Assembly: GCF_038502225.1 (NCBI RefSeq)
Contig: NC_091340.1
Location: 31,291,705 to 31,355,704 of the forward strand
Direction: 5' to 3'
Length of the DNA: 64,000 nucleotides
Origin: Cherax quadricarinatus
Lineage: Eukaryota; Arthropoda; Malacostraca; Decapoda; Parastacidae
Made by a program: the position numbers and the translations under genes. Positions 21,268-36,200 of the stretch are shown in pieces. The notes beneath the pieces are model-generated. The model was not told the origin of the DNA and ran no database searches. It saw only the letters and a list, made by a program, of their open reading frames with translations. Positions within the stretch are counted from its first letter, which is position 1, and each line of letters starts with the position of its first letter.

Positions 21268-23097
21268 AAGAATGAGAGTGACTCTACAACTAGGTTTTTT
21301 AATAAGATATTATGTTATTAAGAATTATGATACTTATGTACTTTTATCTTACTGACTAATTGTTACAAATGGGAGGTTGGTATAAGAACAATGCTTGTAA
21401 CCAAAGAATTATAGTGAATCTATAATAGTTTTAGAAATAAAACTATGTAGATATTCTAAAACAAGGGAAAATTATAGGAAAAACAATAAATTATTCACTT
21501 TAGCACCTGAATTAGCTCCTTAATTATTTCAACAAATTTGAGTATAAGAAATGTGAGCTAGTGAATATATATAATAATAAATGAAGAAAGTAAAATACTC
21601 TAGTACCTTAGTTAGCACCTTAATTATTTCAACAAATGTGACTATGTGAATAAAGGGGAAAAATATTCTAGCACTTGAATTAGCCCTTTAATTGATATTA
21701 AAATTAAGAATATAGTAAAAACTGAATAAAGGGCAGTACAAGGTATAACTATTTTAGGAGAATATTGTGAAATATATAAAGGGACTAAAATTAACTAGTG
21801 GTAAACAAAATTTAATAGATAGATAGTAACTATCATAAAAAAATAATCTGGGAGTAAGATTTGCCTTATGGTATAAACTTTGAGCAATTAAGAGCAACAA
21901 AAGAAATAGTATATTAGGTAGTTGGTACAAGCTAGTAATAGATGGTACAAGGAATTGGTAATACGGATATTAATACAGATATTATTAACAATAATAAACT
22001 GTAAATGGGAAGTCTGGAAAGATTTCACAGTTTGAGACACACAAGGAACTGTGTGAGAAACATGAGACAGTGAGGTAGTAAATACTATCCTGGAAGTGAT
22101 AGTACAGGGATTGCTTCAATAACGGATTAATAACATACATTAAAGTAGTATAAAGAATTAGTTACTAATGTTAGTCAGACTCTGTAAGTTTGCATCTCGA
22201 AGGAATCTTTAGTAGTTTCTGGCCCAACAAAGCCATTGCCAGGTCCGTCGAAGTTGACAGTGTCAGTGAACGTCTCAAGAAGTGTTTCTCGAACTGTCCC
22301 AGTCCGAAAAGGGAGGAAGAGGTCACAGTTACATGAAAACAATTTAAATCAGTGCCACAAGTGAGAGTGGAAGGCCATAGGCCTAGTGTGGGTGTAAGTG
22401 GTATTGCCACATCCCAATACCAAACCAGAATAAGTGCAACCCAAGCCAGGGTGATAAGAAATAAGGATAGATGAGTTAGTGAATACAGTGCATAGTGAAT
22501 ACAGTGACAGATGAGTTAGTGAAAATAGCGAAGAGATAATAGAAGAAGCAGGAGCCGAAACGTGAAGCATCGTACAGAAGCAGAGCCAGACGCAGTGCTA
22601 CCAGACGTAAAGTACACAAGCCTTTTTATAGTTGCAAGGAGGGTAGGCCTGGATTACTGATAGCTGAGGATCATTAACCCTGCTCTGGAGAGCTGAATAT
22701 CATACTAGAGCACTTAACACTTATTAATAGAGAAGATCTGGGGAGGGGATTGAGTGTGGGACCAAAAGGCACTGTTGTTCACGCGCAGGTGCTAGGTCAG
22801 ACAAAATATTTGAACACTCAGTAAATTAAGGTATTCAGGTATGCAAGAGTAAGGGTACAGGTTATTGTAGAAAGCAGCGTATGTGTAGAGAACCTAGGAT
22901 AACCCATAAAGTCTGACAGTGTGACTTATTTTATTCGAATCGAGGCAGCGAGGTTACGGCTGGTGATAGCTAATGCTACAGCCAGCACACACACACATGA
23001 CATAAACAGCCAGCAGGCTAGTGAAAACTGACCTCGCATATAACTCAACCCCGTCCTTCCCTATCTCCCCACCCCAGGTCTCTCTCTACCCTTCTCT

Positions 23098-23098
<1 letters not shown>
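21268..23098. other. AT-rich region without recognisable gene
   Basis: Nothing coding can be supported. 21480-21720 holds loosely repeated blocks of about 110 bp around TTAGCACCTTAATTATTTC; 22465-22530 has a short GATGAGTTAGTGAA repeat. Part may be 5' UTR of the minus-strand remnant to the left. Confidence 0.5.
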
Positions 23099-23188
<90 letters not shown>

Positions 23189-23197
23189 GTCTCTCTC
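23099..23197. repeat. (CT)n microsatellite
   Basis: Almost pure CT for about 90 bp, followed by decayed CT-rich sequence and a short (CTC)n near 23343-23362. Confidence 0.95.
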
Positions 23198-23438
23198 TCT
23201 CTGGCTCTCTCTCACTCTCTCCCCCTTTCTATCTTTCTCTCATCCCATCTCTCTCGTTCTCTCTATCTCTCTCCCCCTCCCTCTGTCTACCTACCAATCT
23301 ATCTCCCTCTCTCTTCCTCTCCACATTCCATCCATCTTCCATTCCTCCTCCTCCTCCTCCTTCTCCTCCCTGGCTACTCCTTCTTCCTTCTCATCCCTAG
23401 CCTTCCCCCCCCTCCCACAAACACTCTGAAAATACCAC

Positions 23439-25478
<2,040 letters not shown>

Positions 25479-25494
25479 GAAAAAAAAAAGAATG

Positions 25495-26525
25495 GTGGGA
25501 CTCACAGGAACCAGGGATCAGATGAGAATGGTTCTGGTAGGGAGGAGTGGATGGAGGAGCAGTGGAAAAGGATGGAACAAGAGTGGGAGAGAAAATTAGG
25601 AGAGCTTTCTGAAAAAAATGGAGAAAGAGCTCTCTGTGAAATTGGAAAAGAGGTTGGAGAAAGAGACGAAGAATTGGGAGGCACATGTCGAAACTGCAGT
25701 AGCCAGGATAAGGGTTCTAGAAGTTAAGGTAAACAGGCTGAAGCGAGTTACAGGGGCAGTGACCAGAGAAGACACAGCATATGAAACTGAGAGGCCGAAC
25801 AAGAAGGAAGGAGATATGAATTATGCTAAGGTCATATCAGCCTGCCAAGAAGGGCCAAGGAGTGAAAGGGAAGAGCAGCTGGGTGCAGATAGAGAGGATG
25901 ATAGGTCGAATGCTGAGGCACAACCATGCTACCAAGAGCCACTGGAAAAATCAAGGGAGAAAATGACCACATACAGACAGGATCCAGAGTCACAGAGGGA
26001 AAGGCAATGGGAGGAGGAAAGGGCAAAATCAGTGTTTATCCATGGGCTTCAGGAGAGAGAGAGGAAAGAACACACACTGAAAGACGGCAGGAAGAAAGAA
26101 AGGAGATTGAGAAAATCATCACGGAAATAGGTGAAGAAGACATGGACGAGATTGTAAATTTTCAGAGAATAGGGGGGTACTTGAAGGGGAGAAACCGACC
26201 GATCAAGCTGATTCTCAGGACAGAAAAAGTGTGGAACAGGATCCTCCAAGAGAAACCACGGTTGAAATACTCGGAAGAGTACAAGAGGGTGTTCCTAGAC
26301 AGAGACAAAATAAAAACAGAACGACAGCAGCTGACGGAGAGGACAAAAAAGCGAGAGGAGCTAGGAAAGGAGACAAGGACGGAACCAGCAGAGGTCAGTC
26401 AGAGCAGAACAGAGCAGCAAGGGCAAGCACACACACAACTATCCTCGGAACACCACAACCTATCACACCATCCCAACACACACTACAATCCATACCCACA
26501 GCTTGCACCCAACACCCAGCTATAG
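25495..26525 (+). pseudogene. Element 2D ORF1, frameshifted
   Basis: The N-terminal half is Glu/Lys-rich coiled coil (MEKELSVKLEKRLEKETKNW from 25618). RNA-binding start: KSVFIHGLQERE. The frame then shifts near 26060-26100 and continues as IVNFQRIGGYLKGRNRPIKL and VFLDRDKIKTER, followed by a His/Pro/Thr-rich tail. Same domain plan as the 2A ORF1 but clearly diverged. Confidence 0.75.
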
Positions 26526-26579
26526 AATCCCATAGTATGCTACCAGGTCTCCCACCCTCACAGGCCCCCCAAACCACAG

Positions 26580-29400
26580 TGTTGGAAAGGAAACTGAAGG
26601 TATGGTACACAAACGCTGATGGAATAACAAATAAGTGGTAGGAGTGGCACGAAAGAGTCAAAGAGGCTTCACTGGAAATCATAGCTCTCACAGTAACCAA
26701 GCTTACAGGTATGATAACAGATGCCATCTTTCCAATGGGATACCAGATCCTGAGGAAAGACAGAGGGAACAGGAGGGGTGGAGGAGTGGCACTGCTGATC
26801 AAAAAATCGATGGAATTTTGATGAGCTGGAGAGAGGAGACAGCTGAGAAGAAAGTGATTACATAACGGGAACATTTCACTCTGGAGGTCCCAAGGTGGTA
26901 ATTGCAGTGATGTATAACCCACCACAGAACAGCAGGAGGCCAAGGCAAGAGTATGACGCGTGCAATAGAGCGATGGTTGACACACTGGCTGCAGTGGCCA
27001 GAAGAGCTCATGCATGCAGGGCAAAGCTCCTGATCATGGGTGACTTTAACCACAAGGAGATCGACTGGGAGAACTTGGAGCCACATGGGGGCCAAGATAC
27101 ATGGAGGGCTAAGATGATGGAGGTGGTACTGGAAAACTTCATGTACCAACATGTAAGGGACACTACAAGAGAGAGAGGAGAGGATGAACCAGCGAGACTG
27201 GACTTAGTATTTACCTTGAGTAGTGCAGATATTGAGGACATCACATATGAAAGACCCCTTGTGGCCAGCGATCATGTGGTTTTAAGCTTCGAATACACAG
27301 TAGAGCTACAAGTGGAGGGAGAAGCAGGAAGGTCAGGACGAATGAAGCCAAACTACAAGACAGGGGACTACACGGGAATGAGGAACTTCCTGAACGGGGT
27401 TCAGTGGGACAGAGAACTGGCAGAGAAGCCAGTTAATGAGATGATGGAATATGTAGGAACAATATGCAAGGAGGCTGAGGAGAGGTTTGTACCCAAGGGT
27501 AACAGGAATAATAAAAAAGCCAGGATGAGCCCATGGTTCACCCAAAAGTGCAGAGAGGCAAAAACCAAGTGTGCTAGGGAATGGAAGAAATATAAAAGGC
27601 AAAGGACCCAGGAGAATAAGGAAAGCAGTCGTAGAGCCAGAAACAAATATGCACAGATAAGAAGAGAGGCCCAACGACAATATGAAAACGACAAAGCAGC
27701 GAAAGCCAAATCTGATCCGAAACTGTTATACAGCCACATCAGGAGGAAAACAACAGTCAAGGACCAGGTAATCAGGCTAAGGAAGGAAGGAGGAGAGACA
27801 ACAAGAAATGACCATGAAGTATGTGAGGAACTCAACAAGAGATTCAAAGAAGTGTTCACAGAGGAGACAGAAGGTGGTGTGGGGTACACCACCAAGTACT
27901 GGACACAGTACACACAACCGAGGAAGAAGTGAAGAGGCTTCTCAGTGAGCTAGATACCTCAAAGACAATGGGGCCAGATAACATCTCCCCATGGGTCCTG
28001 AGAGAGGGAGCAGAGGTGCTATGTGTACCCCGAACAACAATATTCAATACATCTATCGAAACAGGGAGATTGCCTGAGGCATGGAAGACAGCAAATGTAG
28101 TCCCAATCTTTAAAAAAGGAGACAGACATGAAGCACTAAACTACAGACCAGTGTCACTGACATGTATAGTATGCAAAGTCATGGAGAAGATTATCCGGAG
28201 AAGAGTGGTGGAACACCACATAGTTTCAGGAATGGGAAATCCTGTGTCACAAACTTACTGGAGCTCTATGACATGGTGACAGCAGTAAGACAAGAGAGAG
28301 AGGGGTGGGTAGATTGCATTTTCTTGGACTGCAAGAAGGCGTTTGACACAGTTCCACACAAAAGATTAGTGCAAAAACTGGAGGACCAAGCAGGGATAAC
28401 AGGGAAGGCACTACAATGGATCAGGGTATCCTTGTCAGGAAGACAGCAGCGAGTCATGGTACGTGGCGAGGTGTCAGCGTGGGCACCTGTGACCAGCGGG
28501 GTCCCACAGAGGCCAGTCCTAGGGCCAGTGTTGTTTCTGGTATTTGTGAACGACATGACGGAAGGAATAGACTCCGAGGTGTTCCTGTTTGCAGATGACG
28601 TGAAGTTGATGAGAGGAATTCATTCGATCGAAGACCAGGCAGAACTACAAAGGGATATGGACAGGCTGCAGACCTGGTCCAGCAATTGGCTCCTGGAGTT
28701 CAATCCCACCAAGTGCAAAGTCATGAAGATTGGGGAAGGGCAAAGAAGACCGCAGACGGAGTGCAGTCTAGGGGGCCAGAGATTACAAACCTCACTCAAG
28801 GAAAAAGATCTTGGGGTAAGTATAATGCCAGGCACATCTTCTGAAGCGCACAACAACCAAATAACTGCTGCAGCATATGGGCGCCTAGCAAACCTCAGAA
28901 CAGCATTCCGACATCTTAATAAGGAATCATTCAGGACCCTGTACACCGTGTACGTTAGGCCCATATTGGAGTATGCGGCACCAGTTTGGAACCCACACCT
29001 AGCCAAGCACGTAAAGAAACTAGAGAAAGTGCAAAGGTTTGCAACAAGACTAGTCCCAGAGCTAAGAGGTATGTCCTACGAGGAGAGGCTAAGGGAAATC
29101 AACCTGACGACACTGGATGACAGGAGAGATAGGGGGAACATGATAACGACATACAAAATACTGAGAGGAATTGACAAGGTGGACAAAGACAGGATGTTCC
29201 AGAGAAGGGACACAGCAACAAGGGGACACAGTTGGAAGTTGAAGACACAGATGAATCACAGGGATGTTAGGAAGTACTTCTTCAGCCACAGAGTAGTCAG
29301 GAAGTGGAATAGTTTGGGAAGCGATGTAGTAGAGGCAGGATCCATACATAGCTTTAAGCAGAGGTATGATAAAGCTCACGGTTTAGGGAGAGTGATCTAG
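26580..29400 (+). pseudogene. Element 2D ORF2: endonuclease-RT, multiply broken
   Basis: The endonuclease start is VLERKLKVWYTNADGITNKW, then TAG near 26639. Further frame changes occur near 26830-26890, near 27890-27930 and near 28215, where a deletion removed the block preceding GKSCVTNL. Open pieces: 26895-27932 (IMGDFNHKEIDW, VASDHVV), 27929-28279 (NVVPIFKKGD, NYRPVSLT) and 28162-29400 (CKKAFDTVPH, SGVPQRPVLGP with the usual QGS altered, FADDVKL, EYAAPVWNPH, KYFFSHRVVRKWNSL). Confidence 0.82.
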
Positions 29401-29481
29401 TAGCAACCAGTGAAGAGGCGGGGCCAGGAGCTATGACTCGACCCCTGCAACCACATATAGGTGAGTACATATAGGTGAGTA

Positions 29482-29507
29482 CACACACACACACTCACAC
29501 ACACACA
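29482..29507. repeat. (CA)n between 2D and 2E
   Basis: Tail of 2D; element 2E starts in it without any other spacer. Confidence 0.9.
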
Positions 29508-30802
29508 CGGAACAAGATTATAAACGACAACCAGCATGGATTCACGGAAGGCAAATCCTGTGTCACAAACCTTCTGGAGTTTTATGATAAAGTAACAGAA
29601 GTAAGACACGAAAGAGAGGGGTGGGTTGATTGCATCTTCTTGGACTGCAAGAAGGCCTTTGACACAGTTCCTCACAAGAGATTAGTGCAGAAGCTAGAGG
29701 ATCAGACGCGTATAACAGGAAGGGCACTACAATGAATCAGAGAATACCTGACAGGGAGGTAATAACGAGTCATGGTACGTGATGAGGTATCACAGAGGGC
29801 GCCTGTGACGAGCGGGGTCCCACAGGGGTCAGTCCTACGACCAATGCTATTTCTGGTATATGTGAATGACATGATGGAAGGGATAGGCTCTGAAGTGTCC
29901 CTGTTTGCAGATAATGTGAACTTAATGAGGGGAATTAAATCAGATGAGGATCAGGCAGGACTACAAAGAGACCTGGACAGACTGGACACCTGGTCCAGCA
30001 AGTGGCTTCTCGAATTCAACCCTGCCAAATGCAAAATCATGAAGATTGGGGAAGACCAAAGAAGACCACCAACAGAGTATAGGCTAGGTGAACAAAGACT
30101 GCAAACCTCACTTAAGGAGAAACATCTTGGGGTGAACATAACACCGAGCACGTCTCCGGAAGCACACATCAACCAAATAACTGCTACAGCATATGGGCGC
30201 CTGGCAAACCTGAGAATAGCGTTCCGATAGCTTAGTAAGGAATCGTTCAAGACACTGTACACTGTGTACGTCAGGCCCATACTGGAGTATGCAGCACCAG
30301 TATGGAATCCACACCGGGTCAAGCACGTCAAGAAATTAGAGAAAGTGCAAAGGTTTGCAAGAAAGTTACTTCCGGAGCTCAGAGGAATGTCCTGCGAAGA
30401 ATGGTTGAGGGAAATCAGCCTGACGGCAATGGAGGACAGTAGGGTCAGGGGAGACATGATTACGACATACAAAACACTACGTGGAATAGATAAGGTGGAC
30501 AGAGATAGGATGTTCCAGAGACGGGACACAGAAACGAGAGGTCACAATTGGAAGCTGAAGACTCTGATGAGTGAAAGGGATGTTAGGAAATATTTCTCAA
30601 GTCATAGAGTCGTCAGGAAGTGGAATAGTCTAGCAAGTGATGCAGTGGAGACAGGAACCATACATAGCTTTAAGACTAGGTATGACAAAGTTCAGGGAGC
30701 AGAGAGAAGACCTAGTAGCGATCAGTGAAGAGGTGGGACCAGGAGCTGAGTCTCGACCCCTGTAACCACAATTAGGTGAGTACAATTAAGCGAGTACAAT
30801 CT
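29508..30802 (+). pseudogene. Element 2E: 5'-truncated RT copy with three in-frame stops
   Basis: Starts directly after (CA)n with the NKIINDNQHGFTEGKS block. One frame runs to about 30728 and is interrupted at 29733-29735 (TGG to TGA), near 29760 (TAA) and at 30228-30230 (TAG). Motif C is FADNVNL, so the catalytic second Asp is lost. Ends with an AATTAGGTGAGTAC-type tail. Confidence 0.85.
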
Positions 30803-30952
30803 GGAGAGTGATGTAGTGGAGGCAGGATCCACACATAGCTTTAAGAAGAGGTATGATAAAGCTCATGAAGCATGAAGAGTGACCTAGTAGCGGCCAGCGA
30901 AGAGCCGGACCTGGAGCTATGACTCGACCCCTGCAACCACAATTAGGTGAGA

Positions 30953-30955
<3 letters not shown>
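30803..30955 (+). mobile_element. Element 2F: 150-bp 3' end of a CA-tailed element
   Basis: Last codons ([12 protein letters not shown]) and 3' UTR, joined directly to the 2E tail, running into (CA)n. Confidence 0.8.
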
Positions 30956-31040
<85 letters not shown>

Positions 31041-31092
31041 ACGCACATACACACATACACAGCGGATCTCTGACGTGTTGAGATGAAGGTGC

Positions 31093-31133
<41 letters not shown>

Positions 31134-31135
31134 CA
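30955..31135. repeat. (CA)n facing (TG)n across a 60-bp spacer
   Basis: CA repeat at 30955-31060, spacer at about 31061-31093 (CGGATCTCTGACGTGTTGAG), TG repeat at 31095-31130. These are the tails of two oppositely oriented elements (2F plus, 2G minus) and together form a large inverted repeat. Confidence 0.9.
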
Positions 31136-31719
31136 CCTAATTGTGGTTACAGGTGTCGATTCATAGGTTCACTCACTCCCTGTTTCATGAGCTTTATTTT
31201 TCCTCTTCTTGAAGCTATGTATGGTTTCTGCCTCCACTACATCACTCTCCAGATTGTTCCTCTTCCTGACAACTCTATGACTGAAGAAAAACTTAACATC
31301 ACTGTGACTCATTTGAGTTTTCAACTACCAGTTGTGATCCCTTATTGCTGTTTCACATCTCTGAAACATTCTGTCCCTATTCACCCTCTCAATTCCTCTC
31401 AGTATTTTATGTGTTGCTATCATGTTCCCTCTATCCCTCCTGTCTTCCAGCGTTGTCAGGTTGAGTTCCCTTAACCTCTCCTCGTAGGATAAACCCCTTA
31501 ATTCCGGGATTAGCCCTGTTGCTAACCTTTGTACTTTATTTCTTGACGTGTTTGACTAGGTGTGGGTTCCACACTGGTGCTGCATACTCCAATATGGGCC
31601 TGACGTACACGGTGTAGTGTCCTGAATGAATCCTTGATTAGATGACGAAACGCTATTCTCAGGTTTGGCAGGCGCCCATATGCTGCAGCAGTTATTTGGT
31701 TAATTTGCGCCTCAGGCGC
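31131..31719 (-). pseudogene. Element 2G: inverted 3' fragment of a CA-tailed element
   Basis: Minus strand: starts at ANQITAAAYGRLPNLRIAF, then the C-terminal RT region with decayed frame, 3' UTR and GGTGAGTACAC tail. Truncated at 31719, where the RNase H-type element begins. Confidence 0.8.
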
Positions 31720-33220
31720 TGGGATAACTTGATTAACGACTTGAATCAATGATATAAGAATTACGAGCCCAATGGCACACAAAAATTCATTAATTATCTG
31801 GTTGCCACTACTGAGACTGTCCTCACAGATCAAGTGGGCAGGAAAAAAAAAACTTAAATCTTCCTCTATATGATAATAAAAACCAATGTAGGTACTATAA
31901 TGATCCACAGCTACGCACTCTAACACATGCAGCAGCTAGGAGGACTGGTAAAGTATACCGTGAATGAAGAACCCCAGACCTGCTCAGAACGTTCTGAGCT
32001 GCACTAACAAATGCAAAGGAATGACAGCAAGAACTTAGACAACAGGAATGGGAGTAATTTGTTAGTGGGTTAAATAGGTCTACCCCTTTAAGTTTGGCTT
32101 GGAAAGGTATAAATAAAATAACCAGGAAAAAGACTGGTAATGTTGCTCATCTCTTTCCTCTGGAAAAATCAAATGACCTCATAAATGACTGGCCTAAAAC
32201 ATCCAGACATGAACATCTTCCATCTCATATTAGAAAAAACTTAGAGAGTGCTTCTGAAGAAATGTTTAAATTGAGTAATTTTTTGAACCAAAATATTGAT
32301 GAGAGTGATTGCCTCTTCACCGAGTATAAATTAGATAATGCATTAACTAAAGGTCGATCAACTGCTCCTGGAGAGGATGGTATAAACTATGATATTCTCA
32401 GAACTTTTGAGGTACGTGCCTGATACCCTTTATTGGCACTGATTAATACTAGTTACATTGAGGGAGTTCTTCCTACTTCCTGGACCAATAGTCTCATTGT
32501 GCTTATCTCTAAGCCCCAACAGCCTGATACATTTATACCGATCTCTTAACAAGTTGTACTACAGAATCAGACACCAACTTACTCCTCATCTCTATGGGTT
32601 CATGACTGGTAAAAGTGTGCAGAACTGTATTTCCACCTTTCTCACTGCACACACCTCTACTAGTTTTACCACATTACTTGATCTAAAATCTGCATTTGAT
32701 ATTGCGAACAGAACCGTTATACTACATGAACTAGCCAAAATGAATATTGGTGGTAGCTTACCCTGCTGAATAATGGGATACCTGTCAAATAGAGTATCCA
32801 TGTCCTCAATCAAGGCTTTAGAAGCGTGTCTAAAGAAATGTCCCTAGGTACACCGCAGGGAGGAATTCTCAGTCCCATGCTATTTAATGTTCTGATTAAT
32901 GCTCTCCTAAATGCTCTGTCTCACCTAAACATATAGCTATAAGCTATGCTGATGACATTATAATCTATACAACAGGGCATAAGAAGATAAGTACCATTAT
33001 TATTGAAGTTTAAGCAATTTGTAATCGATTAGGCCTCATAATATCTTCCTCTTAAACAAAGATATTAACAAGCAAACAACTTTCCCCACCCTTCTATTTA
33101 CAGGGTGAAAACATTACCTACGTTACAACTTACAGATACCTTGGTGTAGATGTAACCTTTAATAAGTTCACCATACCACAGCTAAATAAGAAATGCAAAG
33201 ATAGGCTAAATGGTGGTACT
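31720..33220 (+). pseudogene. RNase H-bearing non-LTR element, first part: linker and RT fingers/palm
   Basis: Plus-strand I/R1-group-like RT, degenerate but recognisable. From about 31880 a Lys/Arg-rich linker is visible in fragments. 32094-32423 has WKGINKITRKKTGN and STAPGEDGINYDIL. 32458-32769 carries YGFMTGKSVQNCISTF and LDLKSAFDIAN (motif A). 32830-32900 reads SLGTPQGGILSPMLFNVLIN (motif B). Near 32945 a YADDIII-type motif C follows after a frame change, then TYRYLGVDVTFN and LNKKCKDRLN up to 33220. The next codons are VAGWNPNYGANV, the first unit of the giant array. Continues at 47177. Confidence 0.78.
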
Positions 33221-36200
33221 GTTGCTGGCTGGAACCCCAACTATGGTGCTAATGTTGCTGGCTGCAACCCCAATTATGGGTGGTAATGTAGCTGGCTACA
33301 ACCCCACCTATGGGTGGTAATGTAGCTGGCTACAACCCCAACCATGGGTGGTAATGTAGCTGGCTACAACCCCAACTATGGTGGTAATGTTGTTGGCTGC
33401 AACCCCAACTATGGTGGAAATTTTGCTGGTTGCAACCCCAACTATGGGTGGTAATGTAGCTGGCTACAACCCCAACTATGGTGGTAATGTTGCTGGCTGC
33501 AACCACAACTATGGGTGGTAATGTAGCTGGCTACAACCCCAACTATGGTGCTAATGTTGCTGGCTACAACCCCAACTATGTTGCTAATGTTGCTGGCTGC
33601 AACCCCAACTATGGTGGTTATGTTGCAGGCTGCAACCCCAACTATGTTGCTAATGTTGCTGGCTGCAACCCCAACTATGTTGCTAATGTTGCTGGCTGCA
33701 ACCCCAACTATGGGTGGTAATGTTGCTGGCTACAACTCCAACTATGGTGGTAATGTTGCTGGCTACAACCCCAACTATGGTGGTAATGTTGCTGGCTGCA
33801 ACCCCAACTATGTTGCTAATGTTGCTGGCTGCAACCCCAACTATGGGTGGTAATGTTGCTGGCTACAACCCCAACTAAGGTGCTAATGTTGCTGGCTGCA
33901 ACCCCAACTATGGGTGGTAATGTTGCTGGCTACAACCCCAACTATGTTGCTAATGTTGCTGGCTACAACCCCAACTATGGGTGGTAATGTTGCTGGCTGC
34001 AACCCCAACTATGTTGCTAATGTTGCTGGCTACAAAACCAACTATGTTGCTAATGTTGCTGGCTGCAACCCCAACTATGGTGCTAATGTTGCTGGCTGCA
34101 ACCCCAACTATGTTGCTAATGTTGCTGGCTGCAACCCTAACTATGTTGCTAATGTTGCTGGCTGCAACCCCAACTATGGTGGTAATGTTGCTGGCTACAA
34201 CCCCAACAATGGTGCTAATGTTGCTGGCTACAACCCCAACTATGGTGCTAATTTTGCTGGCTTCAACTTCAACTATGTTGCTAATGTTGCTGGCTGCAAC
34301 CCCAACTATGTTGCTAATGTTGCTGGCTGCAACCCCAACTATTGTGGTAATGTTGCTGGCTACAACCCCAACTATGGTATTAATGTTGTCGGTTACAACC
34401 CCAACTATAGTGCTAATGTTGCTGGCTACAACACCAACTATGGTGCTAATGTAGCTGGCTACAACCCCAACTAAGGGTGGTAATGTTGCTGGCTGCAACC
34501 CCAACTATGGAGCTAATGTTGCTGGCTACAACCCCAACTATGGTGCTAATGTAGCTGGCTACAACCCCAACTATGGTGCTAATGTTGCTGGCTACAACCC
34601 CAACTATGGGTGGTAATGTTGCTGGCTACAACTCCAACTATGGTGCTAATGTTGCTGGCTGCAACCCCAACTATGGTGCTAATGTTGCTGGCTGCAACCC
34701 AAACTATGTTGCTAATGTTGCTGGCTACAACCCTAACTATGTTGCTAATGTTGCTGGCTGCAACCCAAACTATGTTGCTAATATTGCTGGCTACAACCCT
34801 AACTATGTTGCTAATGCTGCTGGCTGCAACCCCAACCATGGTGCTAATGTTGCTGGCTGCAACCCAAACTATGCTGCTAATGTTGCTGGCTACAACCCCA
34901 ACTATGGTGGTAATGTTGCTGGCTGCAACCCCAACTATGGTGCTAATGTTGCTGGATACAACCCCAACTAAGGTGCTAATGTTGCTGGCTACAACCTCAA
35001 CTATGGTGGTAATGTTGCTGGCTACAACCCCAACTATGTTGCTAATGTTGCTGGCTACAACCCCAACTATGGTGGTAATGTTGCTGGCTGCAACCCCAAC
35101 TATGTTGCTAATGTTGCTGGCTACAACCCCAACTATGGTGCTAATGTTGCTGGCTGCAACCCCAACTATGGTGGTAATGTTGCTGGCTGCAACCCCAACT
35201 ATGTTGCTAATGTTGCTGGCTACAACCCCAAATATGGGTGGTAATGTTGCTGGCCACAACCCCAACTAAGGTGCTAATGTTGCTGGCTGCAACCCCAACT
35301 ATGTTGCTAATGTTGCTGGCTACAACCCCAACTATGGTTCTAATGTTGCTGGCTACAACCCCAACTATGGTGCTAATGTTGCTGACTGCAACCCCAACTA
35401 TGGTGCTAATGTTGCTGGCTGCAACCCCAACTATGGTTCTAATGTTACTGGCTACAACCAAAACTATGGTGCTAATGTTGCTGGCTGCAATCCCAACTAT
35501 GGTGCTAATGTTGCTGGCTGCAACCCCAACTCTGTTGCTAATGTTGCTGGCTACAATCCCAACTATGGTTCTAATGTTGCTGGCTACAACCCCAACTATG
35601 TTGCTAATGTTGCTGGCTACAACCCCAACTATGGTGGTAATGTTGCTGGCTGCAACCCCAACTATGGTGCTAATGTTGCTGGCTGCAACCCCAACTATGT
35701 TGCTAATGTTGCTGGCTGCAACCCTAACTATGTTGCTAATGTTGCTGGCTGCAACCCCAACTATGGTGGTAATGTTGCTGGCTACAACCCCAACAATGGT
35801 GCTAATGTTGCTGGCTACAACCCCAACTATGGTGCTAATTTTGCTGGCTTCAACTTCAACTATGTTGCTAATGTTGCTGGCTGCAACCCCAACTATGTTG
35901 CTAATGTTGCTGGCTGCAACCCCAACTATTGTGGTAATGTTGCTGGCTACAACCCCAACTATGGTATTAATGTTGTCGGTTACAACCCCAACTACAGTGC
36001 TAATGTTGCTGGCTACAACACCAACTATGGTGCTAATGTAGCTGGCTACAACCCCAACTAAGGGTGGTAATGTTGCTGGCTGCAACCCCAACTATGGTGC
36101 TAATGTTGCTGGCTTCAACCCCAACTATGGTGCTAATGCTGCTGGCTGCAACCCCAACCATGGTGCTAATGTTGCTGGCTGCAACCCAAACTATGTTGCT

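Larger units (their letters stand above)
25479..29481 (+). mobile_element. Element 2D: diverged near-full-length CA-tailed element
   Basis: Begins right after (CA)n plus an A run and ends with two ATATAGGTGAGTAC units and (CA)n. It has ORF1 and ORF2 in the 2A order but is a distinct subfamily: ORF1 differs widely in its N-terminal half. Many frame breaks. Confidence 0.85.

Noticed and set aside
22171..22570. Two overlapping minus-strand frames of 73-79 codons
   Set aside because: No similarity to anything I recognise; size is expected by chance in this composition.
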